A DNA stretch of 64,000 nt. It comes from Phytophthora colocasiae (lineage: Eukaryota; Oomycota; Peronosporomycetes; Peronosporales; Peronosporaceae). Under the pieces are notes generated by a model. The model saw only the letters and a list, made by a program, of their open reading frames with translations, ran no database searches and had not been told where the DNA came from. Shown piece after piece: positions 31,238 through 41,759 of the stretch. Made by a program: the position numbers and the translations under genes. Position 1 is the first letter of the stretch, and each line of letters starts with the position of its first letter. Location: the NCBI GenBank assembly GCA_018806915.1, contig JAGKQI010000035.1, positions 124,001 to 188,000 of the forward strand, given 5' to 3'.

Positions 31238-32144
31238 CTACACCTCTTCGTGCGACTGCATCACGCCAAACCGATTTCGGTTAGCATGATCACGTAGGAA
31301 CGCGCTCAGTATGGCTCCACAGTTAAGATCAGCTTTGTCGACCCAAGTTGGTTCATCATAACCGACCCAGTGCACCAGGAATTCACGATAGATCCGGCCG
31401 TAGCGAGTCCGTTTCCCACTTCGCATGTCCGAGATCCGTTCGACCTCGTACTCGTCGGCATCCAGATCTGGGACTCCAACTGTCCTCCGGAAGGAAGGAT
31501 CTCATCGAAAATCTAGCCGATCTGCTTCATCCACAGTCAACTCGACCCGCGGTCGATCCGGGAAAATTCCGCACCAGCTTTAGCTTAGAAACATGGACCA
31601 CTGGAAAGATATGGTAATCAGATCCCGCGATCTCCAGCTTGATCGTGAATTCGTTGAGCTTCTCTGCAACACGGAACGGGCCGTGCCAAAGGTGAGCGAG
31701 TTTACGTGCATACCCTTCCTTCACACGATCTAGGTATAGCCAAACTCGTGATCCAGCTTCGATCTGATGCGGATCGACATTCTCATTGTGCCGATCGGCT
31801 CGATCTGCAATCGCCTCTCGTAGTCTAGCGTTGACCTGCTCTCGCGACTGCTGGTAGTATCTCTGAACCCGATACCTCCACCGTCTTGGATCGCGATCGT
31901 GGTGTCTGGTCGATCCGATCGGGATCGTTGCCTCCAACGTCGATCTCGGATCCCATCCATGTACCAGGTAATGAGGGGTATCTCCCCGAACCCGATCGTG
32001 AGCCGTATTAATGGCGAACGTCAGTCTCTCCGCGTATTCATCCCAGTCCTTCTGATCGAGATCTTGAACATACATCTTGATCGCCCTAGTCGCCGTTTGC
32101 ACCATCCGTTCCGCAGTCCCGTTGGCTTGCGGCCGGTAGGCCAT
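31238..32144 (-). pseudogene. Gypsy-G integrase C-terminal half and chromodomain
   Basis: The 32144-31527 frame has the integrase Glu region (YRPQANGTAERMVQTATRAI), the DKVWLY-like GSRVWLYLDRVKEGYARKL and KLAHLWHGPFRVAEKL. A second frame (31426-31238) carries the chromodomain core YREFLVHWVGYDEPTWVDK. A frameshift lies near 31500. Confidence 0.8.
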
Positions 32145-32171
32145 CGTCGCCCGTTGTCGCTGCCCAGGATC

Positions 32172-32706
32172 TTATTGAACGATCTGGAAGAAGTCGGACA
32201 TGAAACCCGGTTCTCGATCGTGCCTGATCATCTCGCTAGCACCAAATCTGCGGAACACGCATTCTTCATAAGATTCCGCGACGGTCTGGGCCGATCGAGA
32301 GGAACTGGCCTTTGCGATCACATATCCCGTGAACAGATCGACCCAGATCAGTAGTTCGGTGTTGCCTTTGTTGGATCTGGGCAGAGAAGGTATGTGATCC
32401 ATTGCTATGATCTGGAATGGGTATGTCGCCTGCAGATTCCCCGGCGACTCGCTCCGGATCGTGGGTCTCCTTCCCGGTCTCACAATCTACACACTCGCCT
32501 ACGTATCGCTGCACGCTCCGATATAATCCCCTCCAGTGGAAATGATCTCGGATCCGCTGATAAGTGCGTCCGATCCCCTGATGTCCTCCTTCCAGAGTCG
32601 TATGATAGTGGTGGAGGACATCCTGCTGTAGCGTTTCTGAAACTACAAGTCTCATCAGGCGATCGCGATCACCTCTTGATCTCGGCCCTGGTGGGCAGTA
32701 AAACAA
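32172..32706 (-). pseudogene. Gypsy-G integrase zinc finger and core N-half
   Basis: HHYHTTLEGGHQGIGRTYQR with CVDCETGK gives the HHCC finger; FQIIAMDHIPSLPRSNKGNT gives the first catalytic Asp and IRHDREPGFMSDFF the second. The two parts are in different frames (shift near 32420). Confidence 0.8.
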
Positions 32707-32716
32707 CAGATCTTGT

Positions 32717-33961
32717 TCATCTACCTCGTACTCGGAGGCGATCTTGGCGTAGGATCCGGATTCGGCTCCGAGTAAGATCCGCGATCTGCCCAGCCAGGTA
32801 CTTCTTTAGTCCTGCGATCCAGACCTCCTCGTCCTGGGCTCGCCTGATCCGATCAACCCGCATCTCCCGGATCAGTTCCTCTCGCAAGACAGCGGCGCCA
32901 GGTCGCGCTCGGGCTGCACGCGTGGCTACTGCCGACACTTGCACAGATCGATCTTCAACTCGAGGGATCAACACCTCATTAAGCCGATTCAGGGTGATCA
33001 GATCGCATCGATCTGTCTCATCGTGGACTTCGATCCCGCTTCCTCGCTGCAGCGCGGCACTCGCCAAGCTATCTGCGCTCCCATTCCAGTCTCTCTTCAC
33101 ATGGACCAGCTCGTGATCTCCCCAATTCCGCAAGTGATCTAGCATCTTCTGTTTCAGTAGCGTCAATCCTGGCGCCTTGCAGTCGATCTCGCCCCGGACT
33201 TGTCGGATTACCAGATTCGAATCGCCACAAACGACCAAACGGCGGCGTTCTAACTGTGCGATCATGCCAAGACCTAGCAAGAGTCCACGGTATTCCGCTT
33301 CATTGACAGTGAGGCTTTCAGCATAATCCGATCTAGCCTTGATCACCTTCCACTCTGGTAAACTCCACACGATCGCGCTGAAAGCGCCTCCTCCTCGTTT
33401 CACGCGTGCCGATCCGTCGAAACTTATAACCCACAACTCCTCATCTGGGTCTACAGTGGGGATCGGCATCTGGATCTTACGCCTTGGTTCCTTCTGTGGC
33501 GCGATCGCGATCAGGGCTTCGTCGATCTCCGATCTAGGCGTTATATTAGCTGCGATCGCCCCCAGTATCTCATCCTCTCCCTTCGTACACTTCGTGATCT
33601 CGAGTGTCCATGGGGACAGGAGAGCAGACCATTGTCCCAGACGCCCTTGAAGGCCGGCAGACCTGAACAGCCAGGCAAGCGTGGAGTGTCTGGTTAGGAC
33701 CTTGATCCGACGTCCCACCAACAGGGTGTAGTGTAGATCCAGGATCCGAAGTAGAGCCAACACCTCCTTTTCGGCAACATTATAGTTTAACTCGTTCGTC
33801 TTCAAGGTTCGGCTGGCAAACGCGACCGGGTGGTAGATCTGGTCGTGTTCCTGCATTAGTGCGGCGGAAATCGCCCAGTCACTAGCGTACACGATCACCA
33901 CGGGTAACTTCGTCGTGTCGAAGTGGCGAAGGATCGGGGTCGACGCGATCTTGGTCTTCAA
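32717..33961 (-). pseudogene. Gypsy-G dual RNase H region
   Basis: A 414-aa frame. The first RNase H is the usual Gypsy one, with VVIVYASDWAISAALMQEHD and NVAEKEVLALLRIL. The second, after a linker, is of the archaeal/plant-like type with an apparently complete acidic set: VISFDGSARVKRGGGAFSA (Asp), NEAEYRGLLLGL (Glu), VVCGDSNLVIRQVRG (Asp) and NGSADSLAS (Asp). Such an extra RNase H is known from plant Tat elements and, to my knowledge, from some oomycete Gypsies. Confidence 0.85.
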
Positions 33962-33988
33962 GGCTGTAAACGCCCTGTATGCCCTACC

Positions 33989-36694
33989 CTACCTCTCGTC
34001 ACCAGTCTTTAGGCCCAGGTTGGTTCCGATCTCGCTTGAACAGGGTGAAGACATCGCCCCCAAGTCAGGATCCGTTGTACTATCGCTTCTTTGAGTCGGG
34101 ATATCTAGCGATCTATCCCGATCCGACTTAAGCGCGACGGGATCTTGAGTGATCAGGTCCATGCTATCCATGATCTTTCGTAGATCTGGTCGCTTCTTCA
34201 GTTCTGCGAACTCCACCTCACGTAGTTCATATAGGACCGATGCATAGATCGCATAATCCTCGATGAACCGACTATAGTAATTCAAACTTCCAAGGAACGA
34301 TTGCATGGATCGGAGTGATCCAGGAAATGGTAGATCCGTCAGAGACTTCAGGTCCTTCGGGTTTGCCTCCAATCCATCGATCGACACTTTGTGTCCGAGA
34401 TATTCCACCTTATCCATGCCCCAGAAGCTCTTTGCCACACTGATCGAGAGATTCCACTTATCGCAGGCCTCCAATAGGCCTTCCACCCGATCGCACATTT
34501 GATCCCATGATCCAGCCGTGATCAAGATATCGTCGATGTATGATCTCCGACCTAGCACCGACGGACGACCGGGATCTTCCGGGATCCCTGATTCGAACAC
34601 ATCCGCAGAGTCTTCCGTATTCCCTGACTGGGAGATCTTCAGAAATCCATATAGGGCATTGTCCACAAGGCGTTGATAGATCTGAGGAGCGTTCTTCAGC
34701 CCGAACGGCATGCGATTCCACTCGAAAAGGCCAAATGGAGTGATGAAAGCCGAGATCGCGCGAGCTCGATCGGTCATTGATACGACCCAGAATCCACTCG
34801 CCATGTCTAATGAACAATACCACAGAACCTTGTCAAGATCTTCTAACAGGTCATTGATCAAAGGCATCGGGTAGATCATCAGCCTTGTGAGACCGTTCAC
34901 CAGCCGATAATCGATACATAGTCGGATGTCTACACCGTTCTTCTTGATGATCACCACGATCGGAGATGCCCATGGCGATGTCGATGGCCGAATGATCTTG
35001 GCAGCTAGGAGTCCTTTGATAAGATCCGATACTTTCTCGCGAAACTGTGGCGCCACCTTTCGGACTCGTTGTGCGATCGGCTTTGCATCACCCACGTCGA
35101 TATCGCATATAACACCCTTGGCCGCTGGAGGAAGTGCGTTTCCCTTTCCGATCAGGAGATGTCGCTTCTTCCAAATAATCTGTCGAAGTTTCTCGATCTC
35201 CTCCGGGGTAGCCGATCCCGGATTCCCTACTTGCAGATCTTCAATCCTGACTTCTTCGGTGGTGGAGATCTGGATCTCTGGTACTACTGCGAGATTATCG
35301 GCTAGATCTTCGGTCGAAAAATCACCACTTTCGTGTAAGTGGGTCTGATCAGCGTTCTCGATCCCTTCGGGAGATGTCGGATCCGGTTCATCCGTTGATT
35401 GATCACGCAGCCTATCGTCCTTGGCTGTCAAGATCGGGGTGTCTTTAACCCTGGGGACGGCATCGGCGTCGGATTCATGTTTGATCTCGATTTGAAAATC
35501 TGGTTTTTCTGTTTTTACCTCGATTTCCTCTTCACATGTCCGATCTGTCCGACCTGGGGCCTGATCTGGCAAGCTCTCATTCGTCTCAGTCTCACCGCCC
35601 CCAGCTTCGCCACTCAGGGCCTTGTCGGAACTGATCGTGATCGGTGGGGTATCCATGGGATCCGGTTGGGGATCGATGAATGCGACCTTGACTTCGGCTG
35701 TATCGGTTGGTGATCGCGGTTCCGGTGTCGATATTGGTGCAGGATCAGGGTCGGTCCTGGTTGCCCCACCTCGGCGAAGTATGGATCGCGGCGTAACGTA
35801 GGTCGGCCGTTCGACCGACGGTAAGGGGATCTCCACGGATTCCTGAGGTTCTGGTCTTGCGTCCACAGTCGCTTCTAGAGCTAGATTCTGCCACTCCATG
35901 TAACGTCGGGATCCGATCGACACAAACCCGGGGAATCGAGGCACTTTTTCCTGATCAAGTACCATTCCAACATGTAATCTGTGATCCAGTCGTAAAATCT
36001 TCTCGCTCAAATTCGTGATCACTAAGTACCGAGTTCGGCCGGGTCCATTCACCACTGTAGGTACCCATTGGTCGCCTCTGGTCACCCACAATTCTACTGT
36101 CGCCGACAATTTCCCACGCGAAGCGATCCCTTCAGATCCCCCAACTGGGATATGTAGATCTTCCTCCAATTTTACCGATCTTACCTTCTCCCCGTATAAT
36201 CTCTTGCGACCACTAAGTGGGATCCCCACTTCATTAGGTAAGCACATCGATCCCTTCGCCAGATCCATCCGGACTCCAGCCGGGATCATGAAATCCATAC
36301 CCAGGATCGCATCTTGCCCGGATAGATCCCCGATCCAAATATCGAAAAAGTAGACCAAGTATCCCGCAAGCGTGATCTTGATCCTCGTTCTTCCCTCGGT
36401 GGTGTACACATTATCACCGATCCCAACACACTCCTGTCTCTGACTAGTGTCAAAGTGGCACCCAACCTTACGAGCAAAGGCGGTATCCAAGATGGATACC
36501 TCGGCGCCAGTGTCCAGGAGCAAGATCGCTCTTTCGTGATTGATCTTGCCTGAGATCTTGGCTTGGCGGAACCATTTTCCGGGTGCGTGGTATTTCCAAT
36601 ACCCCCTGGACTCTCCTTCCTTGAGATCCAGAGCCACTTCCGCACCAGATCGAGAGAACTCATCGATCCGGGGAAGACTCGCGATCTTAGCAGT
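33989..36694 (-). pseudogene. Gypsy-G protease and reverse transcriptase
   Basis: The protease shows AILLLDTGAEVSILDTAFAR and AILGMDFMIPAGV. A Pro/Asp-rich linker of about 250 residues follows, then RT: GVDIRLCIDYRLVNGLT, YCSLDMASGFWVV, MPFGLKNAPQIYQRLVD and the catalytic YIDDILITAGS (near 34530). The pogo element sits immediately upstream, so the first residues of the open frame come from pogo DNA. Confidence 0.85.
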
Positions 36695-36695
36695 A

Positions 36696-38328
36696 CAGAC
36701 AACGACACAAATACCCGGGCAACACAAAACCCGGGAACACGAGAAAATGCATTTATTTTGACCAATCCAATTGCTAGAAAAACACTATACATTACGAACC
36801 TTGAAAATGTAAAAATTGGATGGCCAGCAGCTAAAACGCCGGGGCACCGGCCAGTCCTACCACTGTATAAAATGCCGCGGAAGCAACACAGCTACACCGT
36901 AAAAGTGAAGCAGGAGGCGCTGGAATCCATCGAGCGGATCGGCTTGACCGCAACGGTCGCCGAGCTCGGGTACCCCCATGGGACCGTGGACGGGTGGTGG
37001 CGGGCGCGTGACAAACTCCGGGCGTACATGGGAAACAAGTTGTCTAAGACGACAAAAGGGCAGGGGCGCAAGGAAAGCTTTCCGTTCACCCCAGCCCTTG
37101 TCACCTTCATGAAGGACACTCGCCGAGACGAAGAGGTAAGTTTTATCAGTCTTTACAATTGTTGAATTATTTATAACGTAAATGTCTATGTAGTGGCTTA
37201 CTACGTTCATAATGATAGGTTTTATAGAAGAGAACTTTGAAGAATGGCTAGAACAATATGAAGAAGGAAAGACGTCACCACAGAGCTGTCGAAAAGCGCT
37301 GGAGAGACTACTGCAGAGAACAGCAAAACGGTAAATCACTTGTCTCAGTACATTTACAATTATATTAATACTAAAAATGCTCTGTATTGTCATTATGTAC
37401 TGTTTTAAGTTATGGGTTTTCGACACAAAAAGCTCAAGAAACGAAGTTGCCGTGCTTGGATCTATTACAGATCAAGCAGGACTTTGCTATTGAGTTTTGG
37501 TCTGTCTACAGCTCCTACTCACCATCCGAAATATACAATATGGACGAAACTGCAATTAATTTCGACATGCCGCCTGTAAGAATCTGGGGCGTCAAAGGGA
37601 GAAGAGGGTCGGCAAAGGTCAAAGACCTCACGAAGCACTGCGGACGTATGACAGCAGTCCTGACAATACGAGCTGATGGTTTGTATACTTGGTTTTTGTA
37701 TATCTATTTTATTTTTAATAATATTTATTGTTTTAGGAAAAAAACTCCCTATTCTTTTCATTTTGAGAGGAAAATTGGGTGGCACGATTGATACCAAGGA
37801 GATCCGTACTCTTCCAAAAGGACACTTTTACACGGTACAAGAGGCTGGGTGGATGGATGCGGCAGGATGGCAATTTTATAATAAAAACCTCCTAAAGTAT
37901 GAAATTGATGGCCCAGCCGTGCTTCTTGTGGACAACTTTGAGAGCCATGTGTCCGAGCAAGGTGTGCGAGTTGCCGCGGAAGAGTCCTGCGCTACTGTGG
38001 TCCCTTTACCCCCCAAAAGCACTTCTGTTTGCCAGCCACTGGACGTCGGGGTAATGGGACCACTAAAAGCACGGATTAGAGGTTGCTTTACTTCTACAAA
38101 GAGCCTCTCTGCTCCTGAAAAACGTCTTAAAGCTATCAAGGATACAATCAAGGCGTGGGAAGAGTTTTCGGACGAGCTAGTAATTCGTAGCTTCCAGACA
38201 GCTATTCCTAGGGTTGAATCAATGACAGTTTAATAAATGGATTTTTTATACTTTCCTTGAACTCTGTATTACCCAATCAGCGCATTGTACTGTGGCCTGT
38301 TTGGCCCGTGTTTTTGTGTCGTTGTCTG
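36696..38328 (+). mobile_element. pogo-like DNA transposon, apparently intact
   Basis: Terminal inverted repeats begin CAGACAACGACACAAA at 36696 and, reversed, at 38328, with further imperfect inverted similarity inward. TA flanks both ends (36694-36695, 38329-38330), the Tc1/mariner/pogo target duplication. Length 1633 bp, inserted between gag and protease of Gypsy-G. Confidence 0.9.
36872..38233 (+). CDS. pogo-type DDE transposase
   Basis: Four exons (36872-37135, 37194-37330, 37410-37678, 37737-38233) joined at GT-AG introns of 58-79 bp give an exact 388-aa frame with no stop. The N-terminus is a helix-turn-helix (SYTVKVKQEALESIERIGLT). The DDE_1 catalytic domain follows: NMDETAINFDMP (first Asp), AVLLVDNFESHV (second Asp) and STSVCQPLDVGVMGPLK (third Asp). 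It cuts and pastes the surrounding element. The absence of lesions while its host retroelement is decayed points to recent activity. Confidence 0.9.
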
Positions 38329-38466
38329 TATACGAATGCAACTTACATGTATTACCGCGCAGATCCGAATTCACCCTATCTTGATCTCTCGATTTCTTGT
38401 TCACATATGCATAGATGCAGTACTCAGAACGCTCGGCTCGTACCGGTTTCCAAACCGGCGAGCGTC

Positions 38467-38861
38467 CTAGTTTAACATCTTCTCCACCTTCTCGGGGAAC
38501 AATCCGGCATGTCGGGTCGGGTCGTACCACTTGCGGATCTGGTTGTAGAATTCTTCCATGGGGCATTCTCCAGCTTCATGGATCTCCCCACAACCACGGC
38601 AGGTATACAGACAGCGATCCGTTGGGTGACCCCTCTTCCCGCACTTTTCACAAGTTAGACGTCTCCAGCAGTCCAGATCCGTATGCTTCCGCGATCCACA
38701 GTGTGAACAGCGACCTCGATCGTGGTCTGACGTACCCCTGCGATCCGCGATCCGGCCTCGATCTTGCGCGTTCACCTGCGATCGCGACTGATCCTGTTGG
38801 TGGGGAACGCCCCCAGTGCCGATCTGCTTGTCTTCCGACGCGGCAAGATATATCCTCCGGA
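38467..38861 (-). pseudogene. Gypsy-G gag C-terminus, zinc knuckles
   Basis: Three Cys-rich knuckles in a row (CSHCGSRKHTDLDC, CEKCGKRGHPTDRC, CRGCGEIHEAGEC), then a short tail ending at 38467. Upstream the frame runs straight into Helitron sequence, giving an accidental 322-aa fusion ORF (38467-39435). Confidence 0.8.
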
Positions 38862-39330
38862 CAGGTACAACTTCATTGATGTGCGTGCCAACACAGTGTG
38901 AGTCGAAGAGAGGGTGATCTGGTTGAAAAAGCGCGCGCTCTGCAGATGCCTCAGATCGATTCCGACGGAAATGCTTTGCCACGAACTCGTATAGACTGAT
39001 TGGGTCTAAGGTCGACGGCCGAAACAAATAGTCGTCTAGAAACGATGCCGCTCGAAATCTGACACCAGATCCACCGTGCTCTCGTAACTGGACAAGGTCG
39101 CACATTTCTGACGAGCGATCAACAAGTTCGCCTAGCACCGCTCGTAGTGGAAGCGTGGCACACGGCGTGCTCATGAATGCACATGATCCTCGGAGCAAGT
39201 ACAAGGCAGCAAGAGGTCCAGCGATCTCACGACGGTTCGTGATCGCGTATAATAGAGATGCTACGCGCTTGCGCCCAATTGCAGCGTGGTTCGACGGCGT
39301 CGCTTCTTCATCGCGCGCTTCTCGCAACTG
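38862..39330 (-). mobile_element. Helitron fragment (internal RepHel piece)
   Basis: Nearly identical to Helitron A 50227-50697 in reverse. Its right edge ends exactly where Helitron C is cut at 62798; the shared 10-bp word CAGTTGCGAG is at both. The left edge joins Gypsy-G gag at a short microhomology (ACAGG). Confidence 0.9.
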
Positions 39331-41012
39331 AGAGCACATTAAAAACACCAATAAGATGTGAATTTCACAAATATAGATGAATACCACAATCAAGACATAA
39401 AATAGCACAACAGCGATGTGAAGCACACACGACAAGACAGAAGAAGTACATTAAATTAGGTGAAGACCACAACCATCGAACTATAAAAACACACAACCAA
39501 TCACAACCATCCTCACAAGGAATATTGACGAATCACAGTCGCTATCAAGAGCCTGTCGCATCTACGGATGCTAATAAGCTACCAACCATCTCATTCTGCA
39601 AACCCCTCCCTCCAACGCAAGACCACCCAGTAGCTTCCTCACGCACAAACTTCACGATGTCTCAACCTATCGCCTGGCGTAGCATGTGTAACGAAATGAA
39701 AGAAAGTGACGCAGTTGTCCTCATTCAGTGCATGAAGTCGTTCAAAAGCCAAGCTAGACCTTGCACGCTTTGTGCATCGCCGACTCCGCATCTAATGCGG
39801 TATAAGCTGCTCAATTGCCGCTGCAAGCAATGCAAAGATGCATCCCCCTACGCGAACTGCCCATGGAGGGGAAAGATGCATGCGTGCGAGATCCGAAGTG
39901 TCGTATCGATATTCGAGAGTGGTGAGCATTTGACACGTGCACTGCCACCCCAAGCCAACAACCTTACCGGCCCCCAGAAAGTCTTTGCGAAAGAGATGGC
40001 TCGTGCGGGCATGCAGCCAGGTCGGATTCGTTCAGCAATGTCACAACACTTTGAACTACGCCCTGATGAACTCCCATCTCTGCCAAAAGTGCAAAACGTG
40101 TGCTACGTCCGACGCACAAAACTTGGTGGCAGCGATAAGACCGCGCATATCACTGATGTCGTTCGCTCACGAGCATATTCATTGGAGGCAAACAAGAGCA
40201 CATAGCGTTTACCTTCGGCTGGGATCTAGACAACGACGGAAACTTGGTGGTTGCTAATGGATCTGATGCTAAATCGTGGATTCGGTATTTGGTGGTGACA
40301 ACAACTATACGCATTTGATGTGCTTCTACCACTTGATCGCGAAGATGGTTGAGAAAACAAGAGGGATGCCGAAGACATTAAGTGGTGAAGTACTCCGAGA
40401 CGTTTACTAGATGCATCTCGCTAGAAGCACGGGCGATTTCTATGGCAGGCTAACCCGCTACTACGGACATTCCACACGTATTTCGCGCGTGTATGGTTTA
40501 ATGAGCGCTTCTACCGGTGGCAATGCTTCCACACTGCTCCTGGATTTGCTACCACAAACAACCCCGTTGAGCAGTTTAACAAGGTGTTGAAGCGAGACTA
40601 CACCGCCCATCGCCTACTAAAGGTTGGAGTGCTTCTCCAACAACTTGCTGCATACCGCCGTCAATTATCTATTGAGATTCGCCCCTTCCGTAGCTCAGCA
40701 GTCCCTTTAAACAACTCCTGTAACGAGTGAGAGCTCTTTGCAGGCACCATCTGCTTTAGGAAAGTATCATCCCCCGCATCAGCATCGACTTCCTTCATCG
40801 GGATAGGGTTAGACAAATTGGACTGGCGCGTTGCCAAATTTTACAGACCGCTGTGCTCCAGCTTGTCCAATGCTGCACCGTGCACAAAGCGATTGGTGGT
40901 GGAAAACAGTGATTTCAACCACAAAACACAAGCAAACAAAAGCATCTCAGTTTTTCCATGGCGCCACCAGGACAACCGCCACCAGGACAACCGCTTGGTC
41001 CATTGTACCTCC
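39331..41012 (+). mobile_element. MULE, part 1 (5' TIR and most of transposase)
   Basis: Begins AGAGCACATTAAAAACACC at the Helitron target site and has subterminal GTGAANACCAC-like motifs, matching the end at 62799. Lacks the SWIM end of the transposase, which is found at 63347-63679. Confidence 0.75.
39525..40950 (+). pseudogene. MULE transposase, N-terminal and core part
   Basis: The first frame (39525-40205) has the zinc-binding region (MRYKLLNCRCKQC, CPWRGKMHACE) and LTGPQKVFAKEMARAGMQPG with RIRSAMSQHF, typical of oomycete MULEs. Then in broken frames: FTFGWDLDNDGNLVVANGSD, HLMCFYHLIAKMVEKTRGM (about 40320), TNNPVEQFNKVLKRDYTAHR (about 40555-40615) and DWRVAKFYRP (about 40820). Several stops and shifts; not functional. 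Confidence 0.75.
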
Positions 41013-41318
41013 CTATGCTAGGTAGTTCATCGTCAGCACCACGTGCTTGGTAGCTTTGTGCTTGCAGTTTGGGCCAGAAGCCCTCATAGATGCATGTACT
41101 AGCTCGTAGATCCGTAAAAATGTCTTCTTATCACAGCGTAGCTTCTGATGGAACCAATCTGTATCCGAGGTGCGTAGTGCTGTCTCAAATGATTGAGCCG
41201 GAAAGGTCTTGAGGGCTTGGGGCGGCTGGCGTAGGCCAAGTTTGTCGGCAGCGGCGATAACAGCACTAACGCAGGCGCTCACCACAACTGCTAGCACTGC
41301 AACTGTGACATCGTCCAT
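41013..41318 (-). pseudogene. PIF/Harbinger-like transposase N-terminal scrap
   Basis: 101 codons with a hydrophobic start and the segment DKKTFLRIYELVHASMRA and KATKHVVLTMNYLA, resembling the region ahead of the DDE domain in oomycete Harbinger transposases. The frame stops at the MULE boundary, so it is cut there. Assignment is moderate. Confidence 0.45.
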
Positions 41319-41759
41319 GGCACAAACGTGCCCAAACTAGAACACCTAGTGAAGATGTTCCCAGAACAAGTGGTTGAGAACGCGAACTTTTCAAAATGGT
41401 ACATGGTACCAAACCATTTTTTACCAATAACAATACAGAGTGTACGTTGTTAGAGAACACGTTCTGTACCTGAACAAGGGCCTCAAGCAATACAATGTGC
41501 GTCGCGCGTGGCAGAACATCCTTGTGACGTGGGCTGCTTCGAATAGAGCCCGTCAAACCTGTCATTTTCTCTATTATTCTACCTTCGTATCCTGTAATGA
41601 ATGCTGCTCACTTGATGTTTTACAAACGCAATCCACCTCCAAAATCCTATCAAGCGCTATCCGTCATCGCTGCTTTTCCGTTACAGAAATCCTAACAAAA
41701 GCTAGGTAGCTTCTGTCGCTTCCACGCTATAACCCGTGGTGTTCAAGCTGTTCCGCTCG
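41319..41759. other. No gene supported
   Basis: Spacer between the Harbinger-like scrap and the Fanzor2 stop codon. Contains a 23-bp word (41461-41483) that recurs in the same orientation at 63723-63745. Confidence 0.5.

Larger units (their letters stand above)
26791..38861 (-). mobile_element. Ty3/Gypsy chromodomain retrotransposon (Gypsy-G), 5' end lost
   Basis: Order on the minus strand: gag knuckles (38467-38861), pogo insertion, protease, RT, RNase H, second RNase H, integrase, chromodomain (ends 31238), antisense ORF on the plus strand, 3' LTR (26791-28156). The right end stops at a Helitron fragment at about 38862, so gag N-terminus, PBS and 5' LTR are missing. GATC is hugely over-represented throughout. 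Confidence 0.85.
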
